Below, in pieces: positions 13,643-21,469 of a DNA stretch of 22,977 nt. Both the position numbers and the translations under genes were made by a program. The DNA is from a virus: positions 1 through 22,977 of IMG/VR virus record IMGVR_UViG_3300030107_003990, one strand, 5' to 3'. The notes beneath the pieces were generated by a model. That model searched no databases. It was not told the origin of the DNA and saw only the letters and a program-made list of their open reading frames with translations. Every line of letters starts with the position of its first letter. Within the stretch, counting starts at the first letter, position 1.

Positions 13643-13912
13643 ATGATGACTAAACCAGATTTAATAAAAGTTTTAATTAAAGAATATGATAATCTAATAG
13701 AACATCTATTTAAATATGTTGATAAATATGATTATCACGAGGATTGTCAGTTGCATATGAAACAAGGAAGAGTAACCGCTTTTAAAGAATGTATAATTGG
13801 TAATTCAGAAGAAAATATTGTACATATTAAAGCCACTGATGCAGAAATATCAAAAATATTAAATGATGAAAAAAACAAAAAACAAAACCAAAAAAAAGCT
13901 TCTAACAGGTAA
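13643..13912 (+). CDS. hypothetical protein
   Basis: 89 residues starting at ATG ATG with AAAAGGAAAATAAA upstream. Mostly helical, with DLIKVLIKEYDNLIEHLFKY near the start, a H-E-D-C-Q-L-H segment and a basic, lysine- and asparagine-rich end (KNKKQNQKKASNR). The C-terminal coding part overlaps the next small gene by about 50 bases in another frame. No family recognised. It is the first gene after the 33-bp repeats and likely starts the replication operon. Confidence 0.65.
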   Translation: MMTKPDLIKVLIKEYDNLIEHLFKYVDKYDYHEDCQLHMKQGRVTAFKECIIGNSEENIVHIKATDAEISKILNDEKNKKQNQKKASNR

Positions 13913-14000
13913 AGCGTTAGAAAGAAAAATAGAAGAAGATGCAGAACTTGCATACATACAACAAAAAATAGACCTACATATAGAAGGAACTTATAAATGA
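13863..14000 (+). CDS. small basic protein overlapping two genes
   Basis: 44-45 residues from ATG ATG at 13863/13866. The N-terminus is very basic (MKKTKNKTKKKLLTGKAL), the C-terminal half helical and acidic (ERKIEEDAELAYIQQKIDLH). The stop overlaps the following ParB-type start as ATGA, which supports real, coupled translation. The first 50 bases lie inside the previous gene in another frame, and there is no ribosome site in front. No family recognised; nucleic-acid binding is suggested only by charge. Confidence 0.5.
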   Translation: MMKKTKNKTKKKLLTGKALERKIEEDAELAYIQQKIDLHIEGTYK

Positions 14001-15646
14001 ATACAATATCAGTAAATAAATTGATCTCTGAAGGTAATGTCAGAGCAGAAAAAACAAATAAGAAAACACTTGAATATAAGGCTTTAAAGTCTAATATTGC
14101 AAAAGTTGGAATGTTAACCCCTATCACATATCGTAAAAATGATGATGGTGAATATGTTATTATTAATGGTCATCAAAGAGTCGAAATTGCCAAGGATTTA
14201 AAGCTAGAAGAAATACCAGCTTATGAATCTAATGGTCAAATTGATGATGTTACAAAGCAAGTATCTACCAATATGTTCACAGTACCTATGACATTTGTAG
14301 ATGCTAGTTATGCTATAGATCAATTAGTAAAACAAGGCGCTATAACTACACGCAAAGCTTTATCTTCTCATTTTGGGAAAAGCGTAGCTTGGGTAGATAC
14401 TGCTTTAGCTATTTGCAATGTACATCCATTTATTCGTTATGTAATAAAAGATGAATATAGTAATGATTGGAGTGACCACTTAATAAGTATTTCTAAATCT
14501 CCTATCAAAAAACAAGAAGTTGCTATAAAATCATTATTAAGTCTTGAGACTGGTGATTGGAGCAAAGAAAGCGTTAAATCTGAAATATCAGATTATAGCT
14601 ATCAAGATGATAATGTAGAAGACTTTCTTTATGATTTAGAAAGAGAATTGCAAACAGATGAAAATAAATGGAAATATATATGTGATGTTGTAGGTGAAAA
14701 GACATTCAGAGCTTGTGAAGAAAAGGCTGATATGACTCCTGTATATGAAAATGTTCTATTTCAAGAGTTTGCTAAAGAACAGTTTTGCGATGATGAAGAG
14801 TTTCTGCAAGAAGTATTTCTAAATGAAACTGCAATTGGTCAATACTTAAATGATTGCCCCACTGAAAGCACAAATGGATATGAGCAAAGCGTTTCTTTTG
14901 ATTTTGCAAATAAAGTAAGTACGCTTAAATCTAATATAAAGAAACAAACAGGCGCTCCTTATAGCAATGTTATTATAAGAGCGTGGAATGGTGATGTCTT
15001 TAATTCTAAATTATTTGTAGATGTAGTTAAAAATGCAGTTACTGAAGATGTTAAAGATGATTCTCATTATGAAGAAAAAGCAATGGAAGATAAAGACCCT
15101 AATCAATTAAAGTACAACAAACTCAATAAGTGGGTAAAGCCATATATTGTTGAATATGTTGAGGCTAATGTTGACACTAATACAAGAGACAAAAAAGATA
15201 ATCGTATTGTTCTTGGTTGGTTGATTCATGACTTAGGAATTTGTTTAGAATTAAATAAACCTTTCCACACTGAAACATTTGCAAGTCATCCAACAGTTAC
15301 ATCTAAAACAGATGAAGAACTATTTAATGGCATGACAAAAGAATGGTTCAATCAACATTGGCAATATGCTGATTTTGCTCAAATTGATACGCTATTAAAG
15401 CTATTAAAATTGGATAGTTGTCTTACTACTGCTACAAAAGCATTTAGCGGTAATGAAGATGCAAGAAAAGAGTTCTTTAAAGCATTTTCAAAAGATGAAT
15501 TATCTGTTTTATGTGCAAATAATATGCTTAAAACAAAAGCAGAAGCAGTTGATAAAGCAGCTTCAATTGATTGGAAAGAAATTCCTCATAGTGAATTAAT
15601 GTTCACAAATAAAGGAAGTGGTTCTGACTCAATAAGGCAATATTAA
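13997..15646 (+). CDS. large ParB-domain protein
   Basis: 549 residues. Residues 1-75 match the ParB N-terminal layout: VNKLISEGNVR, NIAKVGMLTPITYRKNDDGE (33-52) and VIINGHQRVEIAK (54-66), containing the G-H-Q-R version of the conserved box. A helical region around 105-145 (IDQLVKQGAITTRKALSSHF) resembles the ParB HTH. The remaining 350 residues are acidic, helical and unassigned. Plasmid and phage proteins of this type are usually called partitioning nucleases, but there is no ParA partner in this window, so a regulatory or nuclease role is as likely. The ATG has AAGGAA eight bases upstream and overlaps the previous stop. Confidence 0.75.
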   Translation: MNTISVNKLISEGNVRAEKTNKKTLEYKALKSNIAKVGMLTPITYRKNDDGEYVIINGHQRVEIAKDLKLEEIPAYESNGQIDDVTKQVSTNMFTVPMTFVDASYAIDQLVKQGAITTRKALSSHFGKSVAWVDTALAICNVHPFIRYVIKDEYSNDWSDHLISISKSPIKKQEVAIKSLLSLETGDWSKESVKSEISDYSYQDDNVEDFLYDLERELQTDENKWKYICDVVGEKTFRACEEKADMTPVYENVLFQEFAKEQFCDDEEFLQEVFLNETAIGQYLNDCPTESTNGYEQSVSFDFANKVSTLKSNIKKQTGAPYSNVIIRAWNGDVFNSKLFVDVVKNAVTEDVKDDSHYEEKAMEDKDPNQLKYNKLNKWVKPYIVEYVEANVDTNTRDKKDNRIVLGWLIHDLGICLELNKPFHTETFASHPTVTSKTDEELFNGMTKEWFNQHWQYADFAQIDTLLKLLKLDSCLTTATKAFSGNEDARKEFFKAFSKDELSVLCANNMLKTKAEAVDKAASIDWKEIPHSELMFTNKGSGSDSIRQY

Positions 15647-15657
15647 ATTGTAAAGGT

Positions 15658-15709
15658 GCATATGGCTCTGTGTAAAATTTCCCTAATTGGGTTACAGAGC
15701 CATTTATGC
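15658..15709 (+). terminator. 14-bp hairpin after the large ParB-domain gene
   Basis: GCAT (15658-15661) followed by ATGGCTCTGT (15662-15671) pairs with ACAGAGCCAT (15694-15703) and, after a two-base bulge, ATGC (15706-15709). GTTTATTTATAT follows, so termination is plausible. The 22-base loop resembles other elements of this genome in which long arms surround a large loop. Confidence 0.6.
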
Positions 15710-15767
15710 GTTTATTTATATTGCATAGTAATATAGTATTAACTAATATAAGAAAGGAATTATAATA

Positions 15768-16136
15768 ATGAAAGCACCTTTAAAAGACAATTTAAGCTAT
15801 TCAACCATTGAAAAGCTTAATTCTTTTAGACAATCCAAATTACCTATAAAAACACTAGGTATATTATTTAAAAACGCCATAGCTACTGACCTTCATCGAG
15901 ACACTCATTTAATGAGGGCTAAAGTTTATGGAAAAACATTTGCTGATCAAATTTATGAAATACGTTTTATGAGCAAAGCAAAATTAGACACATACCTAGA
16001 AGGTCTTAGGTATATAAAAGGATACCAGAACAACTATATAAAAAAGAAATTAGACGATAAAGATAGAATTAATTTGGCTAATAAACGCAAATTATATAGT
16101 TATGCCAGTACACGATTAAAACTTACGAAGAATTAG
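15768..16136 (+). CDS. hypothetical basic protein
   Basis: 122 residues, rich in lysine, with an AAAGGAATT site before the ATG. Predicted mostly helical; segments include STIEKLNSFRQSKLPIKTLG, YEIRFMSKAKLDTYLEGLRY and a basic C-terminal tail (ANKRKLYSYASTRLKLTKN). The basic, helical character suggests nucleic-acid binding, but no family is recognised. It stands alone between two hairpins. Confidence 0.65.
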   Translation: MKAPLKDNLSYSTIEKLNSFRQSKLPIKTLGILFKNAIATDLHRDTHLMRAKVYGKTFADQIYEIRFMSKAKLDTYLEGLRYIKGYQNNYIKKKLDDKDRINLANKRKLYSYASTRLKLTKN

Positions 16137-16157
16137 ACTCTGGTAATCCGACCTAAA

Positions 16158-16205
16158 GCCCCGATGCACCTTTATTCATATCCTATATTTTGCCTGTATC
16201 GGGGC
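16158..16205 (+). promoter_or_regulatory. GC-rich leader hairpin
   Basis: GCCCCGATGCA (16158-16168) pairs with TGTATCGGGGC (16195-16205), 11 bp with one G-U, around a 26-base loop. It sits between two genes and ends about 10 bases before the ribosome site of the zinc-ribbon gene. It may terminate the upstream message or control the downstream one; there is no T tract. Confidence 0.55.
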
Positions 16206-16228
16206 GAACCATTAGAAAGGAATCTCTC

Positions 16229-16393
16229 TTGGGCAACAAAACAAATGAAAAATGTCCTCATTGTCAAACTAAGCTTATATTTGAAAAAGATGCTGAAGAT
16301 GATGGAGATAGAACTTATGATATATGGAAATGCAGTAACTTTGATTGCAATCAAATTGTATTCCCATTCTATTTTAAATATGCAAAAAGATAA
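16229..16393 (+). CDS. small zinc-ribbon protein
   Basis: 54 residues from a TTG start at 16229, chosen because AAAGGA lies seven bases before it; frames open further upstream run into the hairpin without a ribosome site. C-P-H-C (9-12) and C-S-N-F-D-C (35-40) form a four-cysteine zinc ribbon separated by an acidic loop (EKDAEDDGDRTYD). Such small phage proteins often bind nucleic acid or a protein partner such as RNA polymerase. No specific function is identified. Confidence 0.7.
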   Translation: MGNKTNEKCPHCQTKLIFEKDAEDDGDRTYDIWKCSNFDCNQIVFPFYFKYAKR

Positions 16394-16399
16394 AAAATT

Positions 16400-17125
16400 A
16401 TGATAATGACACATTGTGGTGGACGAATTGTAAATTTTGATGAAATACAATCCGTACCACTACCCGAACAAACCGATACGTATATACCTGTTTCTTTTGG
16501 AGACTTGGTATCAAATACGAGAAAAATAGCAGATAGACTACTTAATGATTATTCGTTTGTAAAAGATCAATATGCATTAAGTGGTGGCGAAAATAAAGAC
16601 CAACGTATGTTTGCAGTATTGCAATATGAATCAACAGATAATCCAGAAATGGGCTATGCAGTTGGTATTCGTTCTAGTTATGATAAATCAATGAGCAATG
16701 GTTTTTGTGCAGGTGCGCAAATCTTTGTTTGTGATAATCTTATGTTTCGTGGCGAAGTCACTTATATGAGAAAGCATACAAAAAATGTATGGAATGACAT
16801 TGAAGAAAAAACAATGACTACTCTTTACAGAGGTATTGAAAACTTTCAAAATTTAACTGAAGACTCAGAAAGAATGAAAGAAAGAGAAATACCAAAAGAC
16901 ATTGCAGGTAGCTTTTTAGGCAGATTGTTTATTAATGGAATTATGACACCAAGGCAAATGCAAAAAGCAAAACAACAATGGTTTAAACCAAATCATGAAG
17001 AGTTTGAACCTAATACGTTATGGAGCTTATACAATGCTAGTACAGAAGCTTTAAAAACAACTCCTCCTAATAAAATCTTAGAAAAACATATTGACTTGCA
17101 TCGCCACGCAATGGCTTTGTGTTAA
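16400..17125 (+). CDS. DUF932-type phage protein
   Basis: 241 residues. The central segment GYAVGIRSSYDKSMSNGFCA followed by GAQIFVCDNLMFRGE and MRKHT matches the signature of DUF932-family proteins found in many phages and plasmids: a mostly beta domain with R-S-S-x-D-K-S and V-C-D-N-L. The biochemical role of the family is not settled; it is often near recombination and SSB genes, as here. The ATG lacks a good ribosome site and lies six bases after the previous stop, so coupling with the zinc-ribbon gene is likely. An ATG two codons later is an equally possible start. Confidence 0.75.
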   Translation: MIMTHCGGRIVNFDEIQSVPLPEQTDTYIPVSFGDLVSNTRKIADRLLNDYSFVKDQYALSGGENKDQRMFAVLQYESTDNPEMGYAVGIRSSYDKSMSNGFCAGAQIFVCDNLMFRGEVTYMRKHTKNVWNDIEEKTMTTLYRGIENFQNLTEDSERMKEREIPKDIAGSFLGRLFINGIMTPRQMQKAKQQWFKPNHEEFEPNTLWSLYNASTEALKTTPPNKILEKHIDLHRHAMALC

Positions 17126-17132
17126 TTCTAAT

Positions 17133-17184
17133 GCTCCCTCTTATATTACTTAACGTCATGGTTAGTACCCTTTTAAGGGGGAGC
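17133..17184 (+). promoter_or_regulatory. hairpin that can hide a ribosome site
   Basis: GCTCCCTCTTA (17133-17143) pairs with TAAGGGGGAGC (17174-17184), 11 bp with one G-U, around a 30-base loop. The right arm contains AAGGGGGAG, the ribosome site of the gene starting at 17191, so folding should block its translation. A protein, RNA or ribosome stalling could open it; the sequence does not say which. Confidence 0.65.
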
Positions 17185-17190
17185 AACTCT

Positions 17191-17400
17191 ATGAGTGATT
17201 TTACATATTATCAAACACAATATATATCTGATTTAGCAATATGTGTTAATTGTTCAAGAATCTGTGAAGATGGATACAAAGAATTGAATGGAGAAACATT
17301 TTGCTATTATGAGATAGAAAATAAAAAAGGCACATCAAGTGAAGAATTTGGATGTTATCCAGATGAATACGAAGACTTAAACAAAAAGGAAAATAAATGA
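17191..17400 (+). CDS. small cysteine-rich protein
   Basis: 69 residues from the ATG at 17191, preceded by AAGGGGGAG inside a hairpin arm. Cysteines at 18, 21, 25, 38 and about 55 (C-V-N-C-S-R-I-C) suggest a zinc-binding knuckle. The C-terminal third is acidic (EEFGCYPDEYEDLNKKENK). Its stop overlaps the ERF gene start by ATGA, so the two are probably translated together. No family recognised. Confidence 0.65.
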   Translation: MSDFTYYQTQYISDLAICVNCSRICEDGYKELNGETFCYYEIENKKGTSSEEFGCYPDEYEDLNKKENK

Positions 17401-18158
17401 AACAACCAGAAGAACTGGATTTTAAAAACATTGATGAAAAATTAATGTTTATACAAACTACTTTAAAAGTAGAAAAAGGAAATGTAAATAATTTTGCAAA
17501 GTTTAACTATAGAACACTTAGCGATATTTATTCAAAAGTTAAACCATTGCTCGAACAAACAAACTGTAGTTTAAGAATTACAGATGATCTTATTGAGGCT
17601 AATGGCAATAATTATATCAAAGCTACTGCAACTTTATCTGATGGTGAAGATAGCGTTGAAAGCGTAGGAATTGCCAGGGAATCACTTAATAAAAAAGGTA
17701 TGGATGACCCACAAATGACAGGTACTGCCTCCACATATGCTCGTAAATATGCTTGTAATGGTTTACTCGCTATTGATGATACTCCAGACCCCGATAGCAT
17801 GGATAATCGTGAAGAACTCCATCATAATGGTAAGCCTGTAAAAGAAAACTGTGTTACACAAGACCAATCTATTAAAATGGATAGACTTGCTAGAGATGTA
17901 AAAACACTACCTTTTGATAAATCAAGATTAAAGAAAGTTGCTCAAGATGGATATATAATAAGTGCATTGGAAGCTCAAACTTTAATTGAGGATGCTAAAG
18001 CAGGTCAGATAAAACAAGTTGGAAAAAAAGTAATAGCTGATTTAACAAAGCGATTAGCTGAAGCTGATAAACAAACTACAATTGATTATTTAGATGCAAA
18101 TGGCTGGACATCAGAACTTGTTAAAAAAGCAGAAGAAAAACTAAAGGAGAATAAATAA
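17397..18158 (+). CDS. ERF-family single-strand annealing protein
   Basis: 253 residues. ERF proteins anneal complementary ssDNA in phage recombination and genome circularisation. Matching segments: KFNYRTLSDIYSKVKPLLEQ (35-54), NNYIKATATL (71-80) and QMTGTASTYARKYACNGLLA (106-125) followed by DDTPDPDS, the characteristic A-x-x-Y-A-R-K-Y box and acidic D-x-D end. The C-terminal 100 residues are helical and charged, as is common. The ribosome site is AAAAAGGAA. The next gene, an SSB, shares one base with its stop (TAATG), which supports a recombination module. Confidence 0.88.
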   Translation: MKQPEELDFKNIDEKLMFIQTTLKVEKGNVNNFAKFNYRTLSDIYSKVKPLLEQTNCSLRITDDLIEANGNNYIKATATLSDGEDSVESVGIARESLNKKGMDDPQMTGTASTYARKYACNGLLAIDDTPDPDSMDNREELHHNGKPVKENCVTQDQSIKMDRLARDVKTLPFDKSRLKKVAQDGYIISALEAQTLIEDAKAGQIKQVGKKVIADLTKRLAEADKQTTIDYLDANGWTSELVKKAEEKLKENK

Positions 18159-18757
18159 TGGCATTTGGACAACCAAGTAAAAAAAGCTCTAATGGGAGCA
18201 TAAATTATCCTAAAGGTGTTTATGTAAATCTATTTACTATATCATCTGTAGAAGACAATGAAAATAATACTTACAATCAAGACATTAATCTTATTGTAAA
18301 TGGTACTACACAAAAAAATGATGGCACAGAGTCATTTGAAAAGAAAATCTTTTTAAGTGGCAATCATCTTAAAGAACAAGGTAAAGCAGTTGATTTTGGT
18401 ACGAGAAAAAATGGTACTGAATTTGGTAGTTGGAGAGTAAGTCATTTTCTTAAATCATTAGGAATGGATGATATGGATTCTTTAACTGAAGATGGTTCTA
18501 CCTTGAAAGATGATGTAAAGGCTGATTTATGTGGTCGTAGTTTTTATATTTGTGAATATGAATCAAGTGGCGATAGGTCTAGAAATACATGGAAATTCTT
18601 TGCCTCTGAAGAACAAGGTAAAAACCATTTATATCATCAATGGAATAACCAAGATGCTAAATGGGTTCCAAAAGATTATGCTCATGCAGATTCTTTTACG
18701 GAAATAGATAAGCATCAAGCAGCATTCGATGCTGAAAACGATGATATGCCATTTTAA
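18158..18757 (+). CDS. ssb: single-stranded DNA-binding protein
   Basis: 199 residues. The acidic C-terminal tip DAENDDMPF closely follows the D-D-x-P-F tail by which bacterial SSBs bind partner proteins. The N-terminal part is strand-rich with an OB-fold style (NYPKGVYVNLFTISSVEDNE, NTYNQDINLIVNGTTQKN, KKIFLSGNHLKEQ), and the later part holds aromatics (SFYICEYESSGDRSRNTWKF). Overall sequence is not of the standard host type, so assignment rests on tail, fold style and position between the ERF and primase-helicase genes. The ribosome site is AAAGGAG. Confidence 0.75.
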   Translation: MAFGQPSKKSSNGSINYPKGVYVNLFTISSVEDNENNTYNQDINLIVNGTTQKNDGTESFEKKIFLSGNHLKEQGKAVDFGTRKNGTEFGSWRVSHFLKSLGMDDMDSLTEDGSTLKDDVKADLCGRSFYICEYESSGDRSRNTWKFFASEEQGKNHLYHQWNNQDAKWVPKDYAHADSFTEIDKHQAAFDAENDDMPF

Positions 18758-18787
18758 TGTACAAAGTTAAAACAATAGGAAAAATAC

Positions 18788-20569
18788 TTGGACATTAAAA
18801 AACAATATGTAGAAGTAGCCTCTCCTTCTGTTAGTAATCGTGGTAAAGTCATGCGGTTAGACCAATTGCATGACTTTATTGGGAAAATAGAAGATAAAAG
18901 CGAAGTTTATTATAGTTGGTATTGTTTTGATGCAAATCTTAAATCTCATATAGAAAAAACAAGAACAATACAAAACTTTAGTGGATTAGCTAATATTAAT
19001 CAAATAATCTTAGACTTTGATAAAGGTAGTTTAGAAGATAAAGAACTGCTTGATTTAATGCGTTATTTTATAACAGAAGAATTGGTTAATAATTATTCTA
19101 TTCCAGATGATTACTATACTATATGGTATAGTGGTACAGGATTTCATGTGCATTTAGCAGATGTATTTGGATTTGAATCAGGAGTTGATCTTCCCACTAC
19201 TGTTAAAACAACAATTGCAGAAATATTTCCTCATGCTGATAATATCTTTGATAAACCAAGATTGATTCGTGCAGGTGGAACTATTAATAAAAAATCAGGA
19301 TTCTATAAAACAAAAATAGATAGAGAAGACTTATTTACTTGGGACATGAATGATATAAAAGAAGTTTGTTCTGTTCCCTATAAAGAATATGGACTTTGGT
19401 TTGATGAAGATATTAAAATAGATAGAATGCTTTCTCATTTAATTAAAAAACCAACAAGAGCATCTCTTCCTGTAACTGCAAAACTACATAAGATAAAAGG
19501 CGACCCTAACTCAATTGTTACTTGTATGCAAAAAGCATATCACGCTGGCCCAATTCAGGGACAGAGAAATGAAACTATGATGCGCATTGCTTCTTGGCTT
19601 AGAAGAAATGGAACTCCACAAGAGATTGTAGAAGTTGCATTAAAATCGTATTCTAACTTAAATAAAGAATCCGAATCTTGCACAAAACAAGTATTTAAAG
19701 AAGGTTATCAATATGGATGTGATGACCCAATCATGGCGCAATGGTGCAGTACAAAATGCATTTATTATAAGCGCAAAGATTATTCTTTAAATATCAAGAA
19801 TGCACAACAAATGGAATCTTCTTATCAAGATTATATAAAACAAGACTTTACAGATAAATCATTTGATTTTGGCGACATATGGAAACTTCCTAGACAGGGA
19901 CAGAAATATACTGTATATCCTGGAGAATTAGTGATTATCTTAGGTGACACAGGATTAGGTAAAACTGCATTTGTACAGAACCTAGTTGCAAATTTACCAA
20001 ATCTCACTTGTCTTTATTTAAGTCTTGAGCTTCATCATCATTTAATGTTTAGACGCTTTTGCCAAATAACTCATAGCTTACCTAAAGAAAAAGTTATTGC
20101 AGAAGCAATTAATAAAGATGAAAAGTCAAATCTTGGTAGAGAATTTAAACAAATATCTGTACTTAGTGATCCAATTGAGTTAAGCAGACTTGAAAAGCAA
20201 ATCGCAGAAATAAAACCAAAAGTACTTGTGGTTGATACTACTGAAGACATCAACGTAGACAATGTATATAATGAATTTGAAAGAATGAATAAGATTATCA
20301 ATACACTTAAAACAATTGCTATTACTCAAGACCTAATAGTAATAGGTGTGCATCATATGAATAAAGATGGTGCAAAGACTCAGACAACTGAATTAACATC
20401 TGCAAAAGGAAGTATGAATGTTGTTCAGAAAGCTGATAAAGTATTAGCTATTACTGGTGATAGAGATAAACCTACTCGCTTTCTAATAAGTAAGAAATCT
20501 AGAGACGAAAATAAAATGAAATTACAATTCGAGTTTCAACCAAAAACATTTAGATGGGAACAAGTTTGA
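18788..20569 (+). CDS. primase-helicase fusion (AEP-like primase plus DnaB-like ATPase)
   Basis: 593 residues from a TTG start (AGGA eight bases before). The N-terminal half resembles archaeo-eukaryotic primases: IILDFDKGS (73-81, D76 and D78 as metal ligands), SGTGFHVHL (115-123) and KPRLIRAGG (156-164). A cysteine cluster C298, C311, C320, C324 in the middle could hold zinc or an iron-sulfur cluster. The C-terminal half is a RecA/DnaB-type ATPase: Walker A GDTGLGKTA (386-394), Walker B VLVVDTTED (479-487), VIGVHHMNKDG (518-528) and a late S-K-K-S-R-D. One protein would thus prime and unwind at the phage fork. No DNA polymerase gene is seen in the window. Confidence 0.85.
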   Translation: MDIKKQYVEVASPSVSNRGKVMRLDQLHDFIGKIEDKSEVYYSWYCFDANLKSHIEKTRTIQNFSGLANINQIILDFDKGSLEDKELLDLMRYFITEELVNNYSIPDDYYTIWYSGTGFHVHLADVFGFESGVDLPTTVKTTIAEIFPHADNIFDKPRLIRAGGTINKKSGFYKTKIDREDLFTWDMNDIKEVCSVPYKEYGLWFDEDIKIDRMLSHLIKKPTRASLPVTAKLHKIKGDPNSIVTCMQKAYHAGPIQGQRNETMMRIASWLRRNGTPQEIVEVALKSYSNLNKESESCTKQVFKEGYQYGCDDPIMAQWCSTKCIYYKRKDYSLNIKNAQQMESSYQDYIKQDFTDKSFDFGDIWKLPRQGQKYTVYPGELVIILGDTGLGKTAFVQNLVANLPNLTCLYLSLELHHHLMFRRFCQITHSLPKEKVIAEAINKDEKSNLGREFKQISVLSDPIELSRLEKQIAEIKPKVLVVDTTEDINVDNVYNEFERMNKIINTLKTIAITQDLIVIGVHHMNKDGAKTQTTELTSAKGSMNVVQKADKVLAITGDRDKPTRFLISKKSRDENKMKLQFEFQPKTFRWEQV

Positions 20570-20772
20570 AAATAAATATTGCTAAAGGACTTATTTCATT
20601 TAAATACAAGCAAGAAGAGGGGGGCGTACTTACGTCCCTTATTCTTCTTTGGATAATAAACTTTACAATGGGAATACACTCGCTGAATGGTGAGCATATT
20701 ATTGCTGGATTTGGTGTTGGCCCATTAGAAATCAGTTTAACACTACATAGGTGGAACAGATGGCTACCTTAA
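20566..20772 (+). CDS. small protein with hydrophobic segment
   Basis: 68 residues if translation starts at the TTG at 20566, which overlaps the helicase stop as TTGA; an ATG at 20554 in the same frame is the alternative. Neither has a strong ribosome site. Residues 20-42 (GGVLTSLILLWIINFTMGIH) look membrane-associated. The protein ends TLHRWNRWLP, overlapping the next gene start by 13 bases. No family recognised. Confidence 0.5.
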   Translation: MKINIAKGLISFKYKQEEGGVLTSLILLWIINFTMGIHSLNGEHIIAGFGVGPLEISLTLHRWNRWLP

Positions 20773-21005
20773 AAGATAAAGATCAATACTTCTCAGACGA
20801 GATAGATATGAGACAAGACCTTGTTAAAAAAATACAAGAAAGATTACTACTAGGAGCAGATAGATATGGTGGTCCTTTACCATTAAATGATGGTAGAAAC
20901 TTTAAACAAGAAACTTTAGAAGAACTTCTTGATGCAATCATATATATAACTGCTTACTTAATACAAATAATACATAAGGATAAAAATGACAAAAAAAGAA
21001 ATTAA
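20760..21005 (+). CDS. MazG-like nucleotide pyrophosphohydrolase candidate
   Basis: 81 residues from the ATG at 20760, chosen because AGGTGG lies five bases upstream; a GTG three codons earlier is less good. An all-helical small protein with RLLLGADRYGGPLPLNDGRN then FKQETLEELLDAIIYITAYL. The E-E-L-L-D helix after a G-G-P-L and D-G-R segment is typical of short phage MazG-like or related NTP pyrophosphohydrolase proteins, which remove or recycle nucleotides during phage replication. Other E-x-x-D helices of the full family are missing, so this is a minimal version or only a look-alike. Confidence 0.6.
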   Translation: MATLKDKDQYFSDEIDMRQDLVKKIQERLLLGADRYGGPLPLNDGRNFKQETLEELLDAIIYITAYLIQIIHKDKNDKKRN

Positions 21006-21171
21006 AGAAATCTTTAAAAAGGAAGGTGTGCAACTTGGAGCTGGTTCAATAGAGATGCTATTAGATGAATTAAAACGTGATGCTAGATTTATGGCAATAA
21101 GATGCAGACAAGGAAATGTAAAGCGTTTAACACCTGATTTATTTTGGGTTGCCCTAGGAAGCGATGGCTAG
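20986..21171 (+). CDS. possible histone-fold protein
   Basis: 61 residues with AAGGA upstream; overlaps the previous end by 20 bases and the next start by 8. Layout: helix KKEIKEIFKKEGV (3-15), loop, long helix SIEMLLDELKRDARFMAIRC (21-40), basic loop QGNVKRLTP, short helix DLFWVALG. This is the short-loop-long-loop-short order of the histone fold, and K-R-L-T-P-D-x-x-x-x-A-L resembles the end of archaeal histones (K-T-I-x-x-E-D-I-x-x-A). If correct it may bind DNA as a dimer. The assignment is by eye and tentative. Confidence 0.6.
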   Translation: MTKKEIKEIFKKEGVQLGAGSIEMLLDELKRDARFMAIRCRQGNVKRLTPDLFWVALGSDG

Positions 21172-21466
21172 TCCAAGTAAACAAAAAGGCAACGCTTTTG
21201 AACGTGAACTTGTAAACCTGGCTAAGGGCTTTGGTTTAAAATCTGTTCGTGCATGGGGTTCTAATGGTCAATCATTGGGACTCCATGAAGAAGTAGATTG
21301 CACCATAGAAGAATATACTGTTCAAGCTAAACGCAGAAAAAAGATTGCTTCATTTTTAAAATGTGAGCATACAGATATAGTAGCATTCAGAGAAGATCGT
21401 GGAGATACCTACGCTCTTATGGATATGAATGTTTTCTTAACATTATTAAAGAAACTAAAAGGATAG
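21164..21466 (+). CDS. Hjc-like Holliday junction resolvase / PD-(D/E)XK nuclease
   Basis: 100 residues. KGNAFERELVNLAKGFGL (8-25) has the conserved G and E13, then VRAWGSNGQS, EEVDC (D45) and YTVQAKRRKK with Q54-x-K56. This E...D...Q-x-K order is the catalytic core of Hjc-type resolvases, which cut four-way junctions. The length is normal for archaeal Hjc and phage versions. It sits after the primase-helicase and ERF genes, as expected for a recombination-dependent replication module. AGGA precedes the ATG by five bases. Confidence 0.8.
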   Translation: MASPSKQKGNAFERELVNLAKGFGLKSVRAWGSNGQSLGLHEEVDCTIEEYTVQAKRRKKIASFLKCEHTDIVAFREDRGDTYALMDMNVFLTLLKKLKG

Positions 21467-21469
21467 AAA

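Noticed and set aside
13860-13912. Programmed -1 frameshift at the A-rich AAAAAAAC run
   Set aside because: The overlapping frame lies +1 relative to the upstream gene, so a -1 slip would not enter it; an internal ATG ATG start and ATGA overlap explain it better.
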